Shown here: positions 9,023 through 17,994 of the stretch, piece by piece
Position numbering within the stretch: the stretch's first letter is position 1
How the letters are laid out: every line of letters begins with the position of its first letter
Source of the DNA: Pirellulales bacterium
Lineage (GTDB): Bacteria; Planctomycetota; Planctomycetia; Pirellulales; JAICIG01
NCBI GenBank assembly: GCA_025927475.1
Contig: JAICLL010000043.1
Location: forward strand, 1 to 40,240
Direction of reading: 5' to 3'
Length of the DNA: 40,240 nucleotides
The notes under the pieces: model-generated
What the model was told of the DNA's origin: nothing
What the model saw: the letters and a program-made list of their open reading frames with translations, nothing else
The model's database searches: none
Program-made: the position numbers and the translations under genes

Positions 9023-9792
9023 CCCGTCAACGCGCGGACAAACGACCACTCGCGCAGCGCCACGGAAAGCGGATCGGCGTCGGCCGGGCAAAAGCCCAGG
9101 TGTAGATGTCGCCGCCAGCCCTCGGCGTATTCATAGCGGCCCGACATCTGGCCCACCTCGCGCGACAGGTCGTGCATGGTGTGCAAATAGGAATCAAGCC
9201 CTTGGCTTTCGTCGAGCCATCGCTTCTGGCTCTGATGACAGGCCAACATGGCCGTCTTTTCGTTCAAACAATCGGTGACGTCGACAAAGATTTGCGGCGT
9301 CACCACCTCGCCCAGCGGTGTGCGGTTGCCGTGCGGTTGAGCGTGATAGACCGTCACCGCCTGGTGGGTGGCGGGCCTGGCCGGCTCGGTCGCAAAATTT
9401 GGCATACAACGTGCAAATGCTGCCGTCACCGCCAGCCGGCAGGCATTCACATGATCTTCCATATAATCGACGGGCGCATGCGTCAGCACGATTTCGGGGG
9501 ATACCTCGCGCATCACGGCCGCCAAACGCCCCAGCGTCGGGCGATCGTAAAAAATCTCCAGGTCGTTCACCAGGCTCTCGTGATACACCGCGCCGATCGA
9601 GCGAGAGGCCTCGATCGCTTCTTCACGGCGCAACCGGGCGATGGTCGGGCCATCGTGCTCGGTCGAGCCGCAGCAGCCATTGGCCAGATTGAGGTAATGA
9701 ATCTCGTAGCCCGCGTCGCGCAGCCGAATGAGCGTGCCCGCCATCACAAACTCGATGTCGTCGGGATGTGCAGCGACGGCGAAGGCACGCAT
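9019..9792 (-). CDS. PIG-L/LmbE-family zinc-dependent deacetylase
   Basis: A 257-residue protein with the N-terminal metal motif AHPDDIE (8-14), a Gly/Cys-rich strand loop (NGCCGS) and the second metal motif in DYMEDHVNA. These are the hallmarks of N-acetyl-sugar deacetylases such as BshB1 and MshB. The true substrate (for example a GlcNAc conjugate in bacillithiol-type thiol synthesis, or a glycolipid) cannot be decided here because no bshA or bshC homologue is adjacent. It is cytoplasmic, with no signal peptide, and divergent from treZ. Confidence 0.88.
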   Translation of the reverse strand: MRAFAVAAHPDDIEFVMAGTLIRLRDAGYEIHYLNLANGCCGSTEHDGPTIARLRREEAIEASRSIGAVYHESLVNDLEIFYDRPTLGRLAAVMREVSPEIVLTHAPVDYMEDHVNACRLAVTAAFARCMPNFATEPARPATHQAVTVYHAQPHGNRTPLGEVVTPQIFVDVTDCLNEKTAMLACHQSQKRWLDESQGLDSYLHTMHDLSREVGQMSGRYEYAEGWRRHLHLGFCPADADPLSVALREWSFVRALTG

Positions 9793-9923
9793 GGCGCGGC
9801 TCTCCTTCGGGGAGAGACCAGGGAGGTTTAGGGAGAGACCAACGAAAGGCCGACAAAGCTGCCGGCGGGATGTTGCGACAGTCGTTTATATCCGACCGGG
9901 AAGGAAATCGTCCACCCAGCGCC

Positions 9924-11843
9924 ATGCTTGAAATCATCAACGAATTGCCAAGTGATACAGCCACCGACATGGGCCACCTCGCGCGCCGGCTGCCTGTCGG
10001 GGCCGAGCTGCTTCCCTCGGGCGGTGTATACTCTCGCGTCTGGTGTCCGGAACGCCAGCAGGTCGAAGTGGTGTTTGAAACCCCGGGCCGCGAGCTTTCT
10101 CCGGTCAAACTGAGCCGTGAAATCGGCGGATATTTCAGCGGCATCGCCGCCGAGGCGCGAGCCGACGACCTCTACCGGTTCAGGCTCGACGGCCAGCCGC
10201 ACCTTACCTTTGCCGACCCCGTTTCGCGGTTTCAGCCCGAAGGCCCCTTTGGCCCCTCGCAGGTGGTCGATCCGTCTGTTTTTGCCTGGACCGATGATGA
10301 GTGGGGCGGTGTCGAGCTGGCCGGGCAAGTGATTTACGAAATGCACATCGGCACGTTCACGCCTGAAGGCACCTGGCAGGCCGCCCGCCAGCAACTGCCC
10401 GAGCTGGCCCGCGCGGGCATAACGCTGATCGAGATGATGCCGGTAGCCGATTTTCCCGGGCAGTTTGGCTGGGGCTACGACGGCGTGAACCACTTCGCAC
10501 CCACGCGGCTGTATGGCACGCCCGACGAGTTGCGGGCCTTTATTGATGCGGCGCACGGCGCGGGGCTGGGGGTGATTCTCGACGTGGTTTACAACCATCT
10601 GGGCAGCGTCGGCAATTTGCTGCCGCAGTTCGCGCGTTATTACTCCAGCGACCGGCACAAAAGCGAATGGGGCGACGCGGTCAATTTCGATGGTCCCAAC
10701 GCCGCGCCCGTGCGCGAGTTTGTGCTGGCCAATGTGCGGTATTGGATTGAAGAGTTTCACTTCGACGGCCTGCGGCTGGATGCCACGCAAGCGTTCTACG
10801 ACGATTCGCCGGAACACATTTTGGGCGAGATCGGCCGCACCGCGCGCGCCGCCGCCGGCCGGCGCGGCGTCATCATGCTCGGCGAGAACGAGCCGCAGCA
10901 GGTGCGGATGGTGCGCAAGGCGGGCGATGGCGGGCACGGACTCGACGCGCTTTGGAACGACGACTTTCACCACTCGGCGGTGGTCCGACTCACCGGGCGG
11001 CGCGAGGCCTATTACAGCGACTACTTTGGCACGCCCGAAGAGTTCGTCGCCTTAGCCAAGTGGGGGTTTTTATATCAAGGGCAGAACTATCCGTGGCAGC
11101 GCGGCAAACGCGGCACGCCCACCTATGGGCTGACCGCGGCCACGTTTGTCAACTTCATTGAGAATCACGATCAACTGGCCAATTCGGCCCGCGGCGAACG
11201 CATCTGGCGGCAGACCAGCCCCGGACGGTTCCGCGCGGCGACGGCCTATTTGCTGCTGGGGCCGGGCACGCCGATGCTCTTTCAGGGGCAGGAATTCTCG
11301 GCGAGCAGCCCGTTTCTTTACTTCGCCGATTGCGGGCCCGAACTGGCCGACGACATTGCGGCAGGACGCGCCAGATTTCTGGCGCAGTTTCGCGCGCTGG
11401 CCACGCCCGAGATGCAGGCGCAGCTCGTCCATCCCTGCGATCCGCAAGCATTCGAGCGCTCGAAGCTCGATTTTGCCGAGCGCCAGCGGCACGCCGACAG
11501 TTACGCGCTGCACCGCGATCTGTTGCGGCTGCGCCGCGAAGATCCGGTCTTTCGCCAGCAAGCCGCCGACCGACTCGAGGGCGCCCGGTTGAGCGACGAT
11601 GCCTTCCTGCTGCGCTTCTTCGGAGGCGCCGAAGGCAATCGCCTGCTGGTGGTGAATTTTGGCTGCGAGCTGCGCATCAACTCGGCGCCGCAGCCGCTGT
11701 TGGCGCCGGTCGAAGGCTGCGAATGGCGCATCCTGTGGTCCAGCGAGGCGCCGCAATACGGCGGCAAAGGCGCCGCGCCGCTCGACACCGACGCCGGCTG
11801 GTGGATTCCCGGCGAAGCCGTCGTGGTGTTGACGTCGAGCTAA
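9924..11843 (+). CDS. treZ: Malto-oligosyltrehalose trehalohydrolase, GH13
   Basis: A 639-residue protein: an N-terminal CBM48-like domain (VYSRVWCPERQQVEVVF), then a GH13 barrel. Visible active-site residues are the nucleophile Asp286 in GLRLDATQAF, the acid Glu321 in MLGENEPQQ, and Asp416 in NFIENHDQ. TreZ releases trehalose from maltooligosyl-trehalose made by TreY. Neither treY nor treS is in this window, so the partner must be elsewhere. The ATG at 9924 is chosen; an in-frame ATG at 9969 sits closer to the conserved RRLPVGAEL and is a real alternative. The upstream continuation of the frame overlaps the divergent PIG-L gene. Confidence 0.9.
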   Translation: MLEIINELPSDTATDMGHLARRLPVGAELLPSGGVYSRVWCPERQQVEVVFETPGRELSPVKLSREIGGYFSGIAAEARADDLYRFRLDGQPHLTFADPVSRFQPEGPFGPSQVVDPSVFAWTDDEWGGVELAGQVIYEMHIGTFTPEGTWQAARQQLPELARAGITLIEMMPVADFPGQFGWGYDGVNHFAPTRLYGTPDELRAFIDAAHGAGLGVILDVVYNHLGSVGNLLPQFARYYSSDRHKSEWGDAVNFDGPNAAPVREFVLANVRYWIEEFHFDGLRLDATQAFYDDSPEHILGEIGRTARAAAGRRGVIMLGENEPQQVRMVRKAGDGGHGLDALWNDDFHHSAVVRLTGRREAYYSDYFGTPEEFVALAKWGFLYQGQNYPWQRGKRGTPTYGLTAATFVNFIENHDQLANSARGERIWRQTSPGRFRAATAYLLLGPGTPMLFQGQEFSASSPFLYFADCGPELADDIAAGRARFLAQFRALATPEMQAQLVHPCDPQAFERSKLDFAERQRHADSYALHRDLLRLRREDPVFRQQAADRLEGARLSDDAFLLRFFGGAEGNRLLVVNFGCELRINSAPQPLLAPVEGCEWRILWSSEAPQYGGKGAAPLDTDAGWWIPGEAVVVLTSS

Positions 11844-11861
11844 ATGATCGGTCGCAATCGT

Positions 11862-11908
11862 CGCCTTTCGCTCCGCGAAAGTAGCGCTACTTTCGGGAAG
11901 CGAGAGCC
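11862..11908. repeat. Interspersed hairpin repeat (tttcgctccgcga family), degraded copy
   Basis: The left arm (11862-11878) is identical to that at 1240-1256 and the loop is nearly so, but the right arm carries several changes. It lies after treZ. Confidence 0.65.
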
Positions 11909-11918
11909 GACTTTAGCT

Positions 11919-11995
11919 GGTGGCTGGGGCAGAGGCTTGCCGATGCCCCGGAAGCGGATCAGCCGGGGCATCGCTTAGGCTCTGCCCCAGCCACC
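11919..11995. repeat. Long hairpin repeat (ggctggggcagag family) between convergent genes
   Basis: Nested inverted arms: 16 bases (11919-11934 with 11980-11995) and 11 bases (11941-11951 with 11963-11973). It stands between the convergent treZ and cobL genes and could act as a terminator for both. Bases 11919-11951 are identical over 33 bases, in inverse orientation, to 39980-40012. Confidence 0.75.
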
Positions 11996-12023
11996 GGGGT
12001 CCTTGGGCGGAAGCTCTAGGGCC

Positions 12024-13265
12024 TTATCCCGGCTTGACGGTCGCCAACAAAAACGTTGGCGGCAACGCGTCGAACCGCACTCGCTCAAGCTGATGCATGC
12101 CGCGGGCGACGTTGATCATCCAGACCTTCACGTCGCCGGTGCGGCGGTGCAACACGGCATGCACCTCGGCCAGATTTTCGATGCTGCCGACGTTGGCCAC
12201 CAGCCGCCCGCCGGCTCGCAGCCGGCCATACGCCTGATCGACGAGCTGGCTGATCTCGCGCCCGCTGCCGCCGACAAAAATGCTGTCAGGGTCGGGCAGG
12301 CCGTTCCAAGCTTCGGGCGCGCGTCCCAGCACCGGCACCAGGTTGGCGACTCCGAAACGCTGCGCGTTGGCGGTGATGAGGTTGTAGTCGTCGGCGTCCA
12401 TCTCGATGGCGTAGGTGGTGCCCGCCGACGCGAGTTGAGCCGCCTCGATGGCCACCGAGCCGCTGCCCGCGCCAATGTCCCACACGGTGCTGGTCGGTCC
12501 CAGGTCCATTTGGGCCAGCGCGATCGAACGCACTTCCGCCGGCGTCAACAAGCCTTTCTTGGGCTTGGTTTGCAAAAACGCTTCGTCGGGATTGCCCAAC
12601 AGCCGGCGGCCGACGCGCTCGCTGGGCCGATCGGGGGCGCCGGGCTTGCGCACCAGCACCATCACGTTCAGCGGCGAAAACTCCTGCTCGGCGAGTTCTT
12701 CGAGCGAGCCCTGCGTGACCCGCTCGTCGGGCGAGCCAAGATTCTCGCACACATAGGACGAAAAATAATCGATCCGCCGGGCCATCAGCGCCCGCGCCAC
12801 CGACGCCGGCGGCGCCGCCTCGGTGGTGAACAACCCGACTTTCTCCGCCGTGCGAATCTTCTCGACCACCTGCTCCAGCGGGTGATTGGCCAGGTTGGTC
12901 AGATAGGCGTCTTCCCAACTTTCTTTCACACGAGCAAACGCCAACTGCATGCTGCTGACGTGCGGCAAGACCTCGAACCGCTCTTTGCCGAGCTTGTCGC
13001 AGAGAAAGCGGGCCATGCCATAAAACAGCGGGTCGCCCGAAACCAGCACCGCGGTGCGTTTCTCCGGCGTGCGGGCCAGCCGCTCGACCACCTGATCGAG
13101 ATTGCCGCCCACCACCAACCGCTCGGCCTTACTGGGCGGCACGCGGGCCAACGTATAATCGGCGCCAACCAGTAACTCGGCCTGTTCGATCAGTTGGCGT
13201 GCCGCGCTGGTCAGGCCTTCCAGCCCGTCGTCGCCGATGCCGATGATTTGGATTTTGGCCGGCAT
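12024..13265 (-). CDS. cobL: Precorrin-6Y C5,15-methyltransferase (decarboxylating), CbiE-CbiT fusion
   Basis: A 413-residue bifunctional corrin-ring enzyme of cobalamin synthesis. Residues 1-~210 form the CbiE tetrapyrrole methylase domain (IIGIGDDG at 7-14, VSGDPLFYG at 75-83). Residues ~235-413 form the CbiT class I methyltransferase with the SAM motif DIGAGSGSVAIEAA (263-276). It methylates C5 and C15 and decarboxylates the C12 acetate. No other cob or cbi gene is in the window, so it is an isolated pathway gene here. The start at 13265 fits the family, and three 7-base repeats begin directly upstream. Confidence 0.92.
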   Translation of the reverse strand: MPAKIQIIGIGDDGLEGLTSAARQLIEQAELLVGADYTLARVPPSKAERLVVGGNLDQVVERLARTPEKRTAVLVSGDPLFYGMARFLCDKLGKERFEVLPHVSSMQLAFARVKESWEDAYLTNLANHPLEQVVEKIRTAEKVGLFTTEAAPPASVARALMARRIDYFSSYVCENLGSPDERVTQGSLEELAEQEFSPLNVMVLVRKPGAPDRPSERVGRRLLGNPDEAFLQTKPKKGLLTPAEVRSIALAQMDLGPTSTVWDIGAGSGSVAIEAAQLASAGTTYAIEMDADDYNLITANAQRFGVANLVPVLGRAPEAWNGLPDPDSIFVGGSGREISQLVDQAYGRLRAGGRLVANVGSIENLAEVHAVLHRRTGDVKVWMINVARGMHQLERVRFDALPPTFLLATVKPG

Positions 13266-13266
13266 G

Positions 13267-13287
13267 AGGGTTCAGGGTTCAGGGTTC
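13267..13287. repeat. Three tandem copies of agggttc
   Basis: Three perfect 7-base units immediately upstream of the cobL start codon, in the leader of that gene. Confidence 0.7.
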
Positions 13288-13391
13288 AAGGTGCAGGAAA
13301 ACGCGTGTAAGCCAGCCTCCTTGATGGAAGGCGATTCTAAACCCGACGTCGGAACGTGGCAATCGGCCCCTGCATTTTGCGTATTAGTGCT

Positions 13392-13511
13392 ATGGACAAT
13401 CGCACCATCTTCACCCTGCTCGGCCTCTGCATGAGGCAAATCGGCCGGTTGCAAATCGGCATCGGTATTGTCATCTTGATAGCCATCTTCGCAAATTGGT
13501 TGCTCTCGTAG
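13392..13511 (+). CDS. Possible 39-residue single-pass membrane peptide
   Basis: An ATG-initiated frame whose C-terminal half (IGIGIVILIAIFANW) is a good membrane helix after a short basic/polar N terminus. It lies in the divergent region between cobL and the hydroxyacid dehydrogenase gene. There is no clear ribosome site, so support is composition only. Confidence 0.3.
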   Translation: MDNRTIFTLLGLCMRQIGRLQIGIGIVILIAIFANWLLS

Positions 13512-13554
13512 CGCCGCTCACAACCCCAATCCCCAACTCCTAAACCCTCACCAG

Positions 13555-14544
13555 ATGCCCCGCGTTCTCGTCAGTCCCGCCGTCATTAGAAACCAGCCCG
13601 GACCCTATCGCGATGCGCTCGAACAGGCCGGCTTGGAATTCGCCTATCCCAAGGCGAATCTTTCGGAGTCGATTGCCAATGCAGAAGTGCTGATTGGCGA
13701 GCTTGCCGGCGTCTCGGCGGTGCTGGCCGGCAGCGAGTTGTATACCCGCGAAGTGTTGGAAAAAGCCCGGCTTCGGGTAATTGCACGCATGGGTGTGGGT
13801 TACGACGCCATCGACGTGGCCGCCGCCAGCGAGCTGGACACGCTGGTCACCATTGTGCCAGGTACGAACCATCACTCCGTGGCCGAGCAGACGTTGGCCT
13901 TGCTGCTGGGAGTATTTCGCGGTTTCCCCGGCCGCGATCGGGAAGTGCGCAGCGGCGTCTGGAAGCGCAAAGCGCTGCCGCGATTGGCGGGTCGCACGCT
14001 GGGGCTCGCCGGACTGGGTCGCATCGGCCAAGCGGTGGTGCCGCGGGCGGTCGGCCTGGGCTTGACCGTGATCGCCTACGACCCCTGGCCCAACGAGGCA
14101 TTCGCTCGCATGCACGACGTGCGATTGGTCTCGCTCGACGAGTTGCTGCAAACCGCCGACATCGTCAGCTTGCACATGCCTTGCACGCCCGAGACTACCA
14201 AGCTGATCAATGCCCAATCACTGGCCAGCATGAAGCGAGGCGCCGTGCTCATCAACACGGCCCGCGGCGGGCTGGTCGATGAACATGCCCTGGCCGATGC
14301 CTTGGCGAGCGGACACTTGATGGCCGCCGGACTCGATGTTTTTCAGACCGAGCCGTTGCCGCTCGATAGCCCGCTGTTGAAGCTCGACAACGTGCTGCTA
14401 TGTCCACACATGGGCGGACTCGACGAGCAAAGCCTGCGCGACATGGCGGCGATGGCGGCTCAATGCATCGTCGATCTCTATCAGGGCCGCTGGCCCGAGG
14501 GCTGCGTGGTCAACGAGCAGTTGCGCGACGGCTGGAAATGGTAG
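13555..14544 (+). CDS. D-2-hydroxyacid dehydrogenase, phosphoglycerate-dehydrogenase-like
   Basis: A 329-residue protein with a Rossmann motif GLAGLGRIG in the middle, NTARGGLVDE carrying the catalytic Arg, QTEPLP carrying the Glu, and CPHMGG carrying the His. It has the length of the catalytic core and lacks the ACT or intervening domain of full-length SerA. Substrate specificity therefore remains open (phosphoglycerate, glyoxylate/hydroxypyruvate or phosphonate-related). It shares its family with the gene at 37402-38367 but is a distinct paralogue. It stands alone downstream of a short divergent intergenic region. Confidence 0.88.
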   Translation: MPRVLVSPAVIRNQPGPYRDALEQAGLEFAYPKANLSESIANAEVLIGELAGVSAVLAGSELYTREVLEKARLRVIARMGVGYDAIDVAAASELDTLVTIVPGTNHHSVAEQTLALLLGVFRGFPGRDREVRSGVWKRKALPRLAGRTLGLAGLGRIGQAVVPRAVGLGLTVIAYDPWPNEAFARMHDVRLVSLDELLQTADIVSLHMPCTPETTKLINAQSLASMKRGAVLINTARGGLVDEHALADALASGHLMAAGLDVFQTEPLPLDSPLLKLDNVLLCPHMGGLDEQSLRDMAAMAAQCIVDLYQGRWPEGCVVNEQLRDGWKW

Positions 14545-14673
14545 CTCGATCGGTCTTGAACTTTCTGCCATTTTTCATTGAGGCCAATGCCGCTTGTGCC
14601 GCATGATAGCGGATCGGACCGGCCAAGGCCCAGTCGAGCTTAAAGACCGCTGGCCCGTGGCGGAAACGTCGCA

Positions 14674-15029
14674 GACGCGCGACGTAGGCTGGCGGGCGTC
14701 ACGTGCGCCGCTTGTCACTCGACGGACTGGCGTGGACTGCTCCCTACCTGCACGACGGCGGCGTGGCCGTTGGGCCGGATGCCGACTCGCAGCTTGGCAT
14801 GGCCGGCACGTTGGTGTCAGGCGTCTTGCCCGACCCGGCCAACAGCCTGCGAGCGCTGGTTGATCGGCGGCTGCGGAAGCGCGTGGTCGAGGCAAACCGC
14901 GCCTCGGCAGATCTATCGGCGGTTCATGTGCAAGGCATCGGCCACGAGCTTTGGGCTGATGAGTCGAATGGATTTACGCCCGAAGACCAACAAGCACTGA
15001 TTGACTATTTGCTTTCAGTCGGCGAGTGA
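14674..15029 (+). pseudogene. C-terminal remnant of a c-type cytochrome protein
   Basis: One frame encodes the haem motif CAACH (14704-14718). Immediately after it the similarity jumps to another frame: LDGLAWTAPYLHDGG and, at the end, GHELWADESNGFTPEDQQAL, ending with TGA at 15027-15029. These strings are typical of the last domain of multi-haem or di-haem cytochrome proteins. The frame jump and missing upstream part show a broken gene. The end of the open frame encodes a plausible natural C terminus. Confidence 0.55.
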
Positions 15030-15272
15030 GCAGGCAAGTCTGGTTGCCGCACGTCATCTTTGGCTTGATCGAAATCGGAACGGCGACGCGGATGACGCAT
15101 TCCTCACCTTCACTCGAGCGGCGCCGGACACATAGCTAGCGGCGCATCGCAATTCGACGCAAGAGGGAATTGCGCGCCATCTGAGGACGGCCCGCATTGC
15201 TTAGGCACGGGAATGAGAGTCGCACCCTTGGCCGAGCTTCCACCACCAATCTTTTTTTCCGAAAGGCCACCC

Positions 15273-15785
15273 ATGCCTGCACGAACCTTATTTTCTCTGT
15301 CGTTAATCGCGTTGCTTTCGACGGGCTGCAGCGACACGACCGCCAAGCCCGGCAATGCTGCGAACAATTCGACCTCGGCATCCGGCAGAGCTGCCGATGA
15401 CTCCTCGGCGATTTCGCCCGCCCCGCGGCTCGCCGGCAATGCAGATCTCGCCGATGACCGAAGCGATGCGGGCCAGAACGATGCCACCAATACGCGGCGA
15501 AACCGGCGCGATCGAGACCAAGACGCCGTGACTGCCGATAATCAGTCGGAATCAGGCGAGGACGTGCAGACCGCGGCGGCGATTCGCCGCGCGATCACCA
15601 AGGATGATTCGCTCTCGACCAATGCCCACAATGTCAAAATCATTGCGCGCGACGGCACCGTCACGCTACGAGGGCCGGTCGATAGCGAAGACGAGAAAAT
15701 CACCATTGTCAACGACGCCAAGCGCATCGCCCGCGGCAGCCGGATCGTCGATGAACTGGAAGTCGGCCGAACGCAGTTGAAGTGA
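15273..15785 (+). CDS. BON-domain lipoprotein
   Basis: A 170-residue protein with an N-terminal lipoprotein signal ending LLSTGC (Cys acylated), a low-complexity Asn/Asp/Arg-rich linker, and a C-terminal BON domain (about 100-165, with VKIIARDGTVTLRGPV). BON domains bind phospholipid surfaces and occur in envelope stress proteins such as OsmY. The start at 15273 is chosen because it begins the signal; gaaagg stands upstream. It lies 45 bases before the glycine-zipper stress gene, and the two probably form an operon. Confidence 0.82.
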   Translation: MPARTLFSLSLIALLSTGCSDTTAKPGNAANNSTSASGRAADDSSAISPAPRLAGNADLADDRSDAGQNDATNTRRNRRDRDQDAVTADNQSESGEDVQTAAAIRRAITKDDSLSTNAHNVKIIARDGTVTLRGPVDSEDEKITIVNDAKRIARGSRIVDELEVGRTQLK

Positions 15786-15830
15786 AAGCAAGCAGCGCCA
15801 TCACCACACCTTTTTCAAGGGAGAATCGTT

Positions 15831-16349
15831 ATGTCACGTACGGTTTTTTGTATCGCCAACAGCGAGCCGCAAGCCATCAAGATCGTCGAGCAGTTGAAGT
15901 CGGCGGGGTTCAGCGATCGGATCTCGGTTCTGCTGCCCGATAAATCGGGCACGAAAGATTTCGCCCACGAGCATCACACCAAAGCGCCCGAAGGCGCCAC
16001 GACGGGCGGCGTCACCGGCGGCGTGCTGGGCGGGGCGCTGGGATGGATGGCGGGCATCGGCGCGCTGGCCATTCCGGGGCTCGGCCCGTTCATCGCGGCC
16101 GGGCCAATCATGGCCACGCTGGGCGGCGCCGCGGTCGGGGCCACGGTGGGCGGCGTCACCGGCGCGCTCATTGGGATGGGTCTGCCCGAGTTCGAAGCCA
16201 AGCAATATGAAGGCAAGATCAAGGGCGGCAACATCCTGATCGCCGTCGATGCCCGAGACGGTGATGACGCCAAGCGCGTCGAGCACATTCTCGAGGACGC
16301 GGAAGCGGAGGACATCTCCAGCGCCGCCGAAGTGGCCGCCAGGAGCTGA
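15831..16349 (+). CDS. Glycine-zipper general-stress-type membrane protein
   Basis: A 172-residue protein. The N-terminal ~45 residues (VFCIANSEPQAIKIVEQL, then ISVLLPDKSGT) resemble the general stress protein 17M-like domain. A long Gly/Ala-rich hydrophobic stretch with GxxxG patterns follows (about 58-120), then a C-terminal domain returning to an alpha/beta pattern (ILIAVDARDGDDAKRVEHIL). Such proteins commonly accompany BON-domain genes, as here. A good ribosome site, AAGGGAG (15817-15823), stands 7 bases before the ATG. A hairpin repeat follows. Confidence 0.75.
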   Translation: MSRTVFCIANSEPQAIKIVEQLKSAGFSDRISVLLPDKSGTKDFAHEHHTKAPEGATTGGVTGGVLGGALGWMAGIGALAIPGLGPFIAAGPIMATLGGAAVGATVGGVTGALIGMGLPEFEAKQYEGKIKGGNILIAVDARDGDDAKRVEHILEDAEAEDISSAAEVAARS

Positions 16350-16368
16350 GCGGTAGCCGTAACGCCCC

Positions 16369-16428
16369 TAGCCCGGATCTATTCATCAGAATCCGGGCTA
16401 GGGTCTGTAGGAGTCCGTTCCCTACAGA
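16369..16428. repeat. Double hairpin repeat between convergent genes
   Basis: tagcccggat (16369-16378) pairs with atccgggcta (16391-16400). It is followed by a shortened copy of the gtaggg-type repeat (16404-16428). It stands between the stops of the stress-protein gene and the opposing secreted-protein gene and may terminate both. Confidence 0.6.
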
Positions 16429-16437
16429 TAGCCCGGT

Positions 16438-17082
16438 TTACTTGGCAAGCGCCGCCAGCTCGCGGTTGATCTGCGGCTTCAGCTTGCTGGAAGCCTGCCG
16501 CAGGGCCATTTTGTAATAGATCTTGGCGACGCCGGGTTTGCCTTGGGCGACGGCGTGGCGTGCATGCTCCAGGTCAGCCAGCACTTCCGATTCGTCGGCG
16601 GCGGCGCTGGCGGCGTGCAACCGCCGCGCTTCGGCCACGCTACGCAAGGGCACACGGTCGGCCCTCAAAGTCGCCTGCCGCTCTGCGAAAGTACGCGGCC
16701 CGGCACCAGGCCGCCGAACGCTGCTCGAACCAGGACGGCTCGAACGAGGATGCGGGTCCCGCGAGCCAGCCCGATCTAGCGTCGCCCGATCCAGCGCCTC
16801 GAAATCATGGATCGACGCCCGTACCGAGACGCTGCTGGAGCTGAGGCTGCGGCCAAAGGCTCGGTTCGGTGGCCCCAGCCCGGGTCCAAAGGCCGTCGAC
16901 CCGGTGCTCGATCGTCCGACACCGCCCAGGCTGGCCGTGCCGCGGTCGGGCACCGAAACGGTCGTATCGACCGTATAGAACGAGAACGAAGGCAGTTGCA
17001 CCACCGAAGGCGCCTGAGCCACGGCCCGATCGGCGGCAAAAATACCGATGACGAGCGTCAGCACGCCTCTGCGAATTCGCAT
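16438..17082 (-). CDS. Secreted protein of unknown function
   Basis: A 214-residue protein with a signal peptide (MRIRRGVLTLVIGIFAADRA, cleavage likely after AVA). The middle is Ser/Arg/Pro-rich and low complexity. The C-terminal helical segment includes LEHARHAVAQGKPGVAKIYY, a conserved-looking patch. No enzyme motif is present. The start at 17082 is chosen because it opens the signal peptide, although the frame extends to 17448. Confidence 0.6.
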   Translation of the reverse strand: MRIRRGVLTLVIGIFAADRAVAQAPSVVQLPSFSFYTVDTTVSVPDRGTASLGGVGRSSTGSTAFGPGLGPPNRAFGRSLSSSSVSVRASIHDFEALDRATLDRAGSRDPHPRSSRPGSSSVRRPGAGPRTFAERQATLRADRVPLRSVAEARRLHAASAAADESEVLADLEHARHAVAQGKPGVAKIYYKMALRQASSKLKPQINRELAALAK

Positions 17083-17320
17083 GAATGTTGTCCTCCCGAC
17101 AACCCCGTTAGCGAATTCTATCGCGCCGGCGGCCTTCTCGGCAAGAAGGCCGCTGCTGGCAGATATTCCATGCTGGCGATGAAATTGGCGGATTTGGCGA
17201 TTTTGCGCGAAACCTTTTGCGCATTCGAGGGTACTATCATGCCGGAGTGCCGACGTGCCTGGGCAGGTGCGCCGTCGGTTCGCGTTTCTCATCTGTTCAC
17301 TGTTCCAGGAGTTTAGTCCG

Positions 17321-17989
17321 ATGTCCACCGTTCGCCCGACCAGAATTGCGTTGTTGATGACTCTTGCCACGTTCGCGCTCGGCTCGCAGGCCCTGGCCCA
17401 AGGCCGCGGCGGAGCGTTTGGCGGCTCGACCGACGGCATGCGGGTCAATCTGTTGGCCGTTTCCGAGGTGCGAGATGCCTTGAAGCTCAGCGACGAGCAG
17501 AAGACCGAGCTTACCAGGCTGACCGAAGATTATCGCAGCCAAATGCAAGATCTGCGTGGCGGCCTGGGCAATGCCAGCGAGGACGAGCGGCAAAAGAAGT
17601 TTGCGGAGATGGGCGAAAAGTCCAAGACCGCCGCCGACGAAGCCGCCAAGATTCTCAACAAAGAACAGTCCGATCGGCTCGGACAAATTGTATTGCAAGC
17701 CCAAGGCCCTCGCGCGCTGAACGACGAAAAGGTGGCCGCCGAGCTGAAGCTGACCGACGAGCAGAAGCAGCGGCTCAACAGCATCGGCGAAGAATCGCGC
17801 AACAAGATTCGTGAGAGCTTCTCGTCCCAAGGCGGTCGGGAAAAAATGCAGGAGATTATGAAAGAGTCGAACGAGAAGTCGTTGGCTGTCTTGACCGCCG
17901 AGCAGCGCGAGCAGTTTGCCAAGATGCAAGGCGAAAAGATCGACCTGCCGCCGGGCGCCGCGTTTGGTTTCGGTCGCCGCCGCCAATAG
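17321..17989 (+). CDS. Spy/CpxP-like periplasmic helical protein
   Basis: A 222-residue protein with a signal peptide (ending SQALAQ) and a highly charged helical remainder. It has two LTxEQ/LSDEQK-type motifs (LKLSDEQKTELTRL and LKLTDEQKQRLNSI). These motifs mark the LTXXQ/Spy-like family of periplasmic chaperones and metal-stress sensors; the planctomycete versions are uncharacterised. The ATG at 17321 has AGGAG 9 bases upstream. Confidence 0.75.
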   Translation: MSTVRPTRIALLMTLATFALGSQALAQGRGGAFGGSTDGMRVNLLAVSEVRDALKLSDEQKTELTRLTEDYRSQMQDLRGGLGNASEDERQKKFAEMGEKSKTAADEAAKILNKEQSDRLGQIVLQAQGPRALNDEKVAAELKLTDEQKQRLNSIGEESRNKIRESFSSQGGREKMQEIMKESNEKSLAVLTAEQREQFAKMQGEKIDLPPGAAFGFGRRRQ

Positions 17990-17994
17990 AATGC

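Noticed and set aside
12003-13175. 390-codon plus-strand open frame opposite cobL
   Set aside because: It is the antisense of a clear CbiE-CbiT gene, with shadow-type composition.
13267-13287. agggttc triplet as a CRISPR or iteron array
   Set aside because: Units are 7 bases and directly adjacent without spacers, only three copies, and no cas or replication gene is near.
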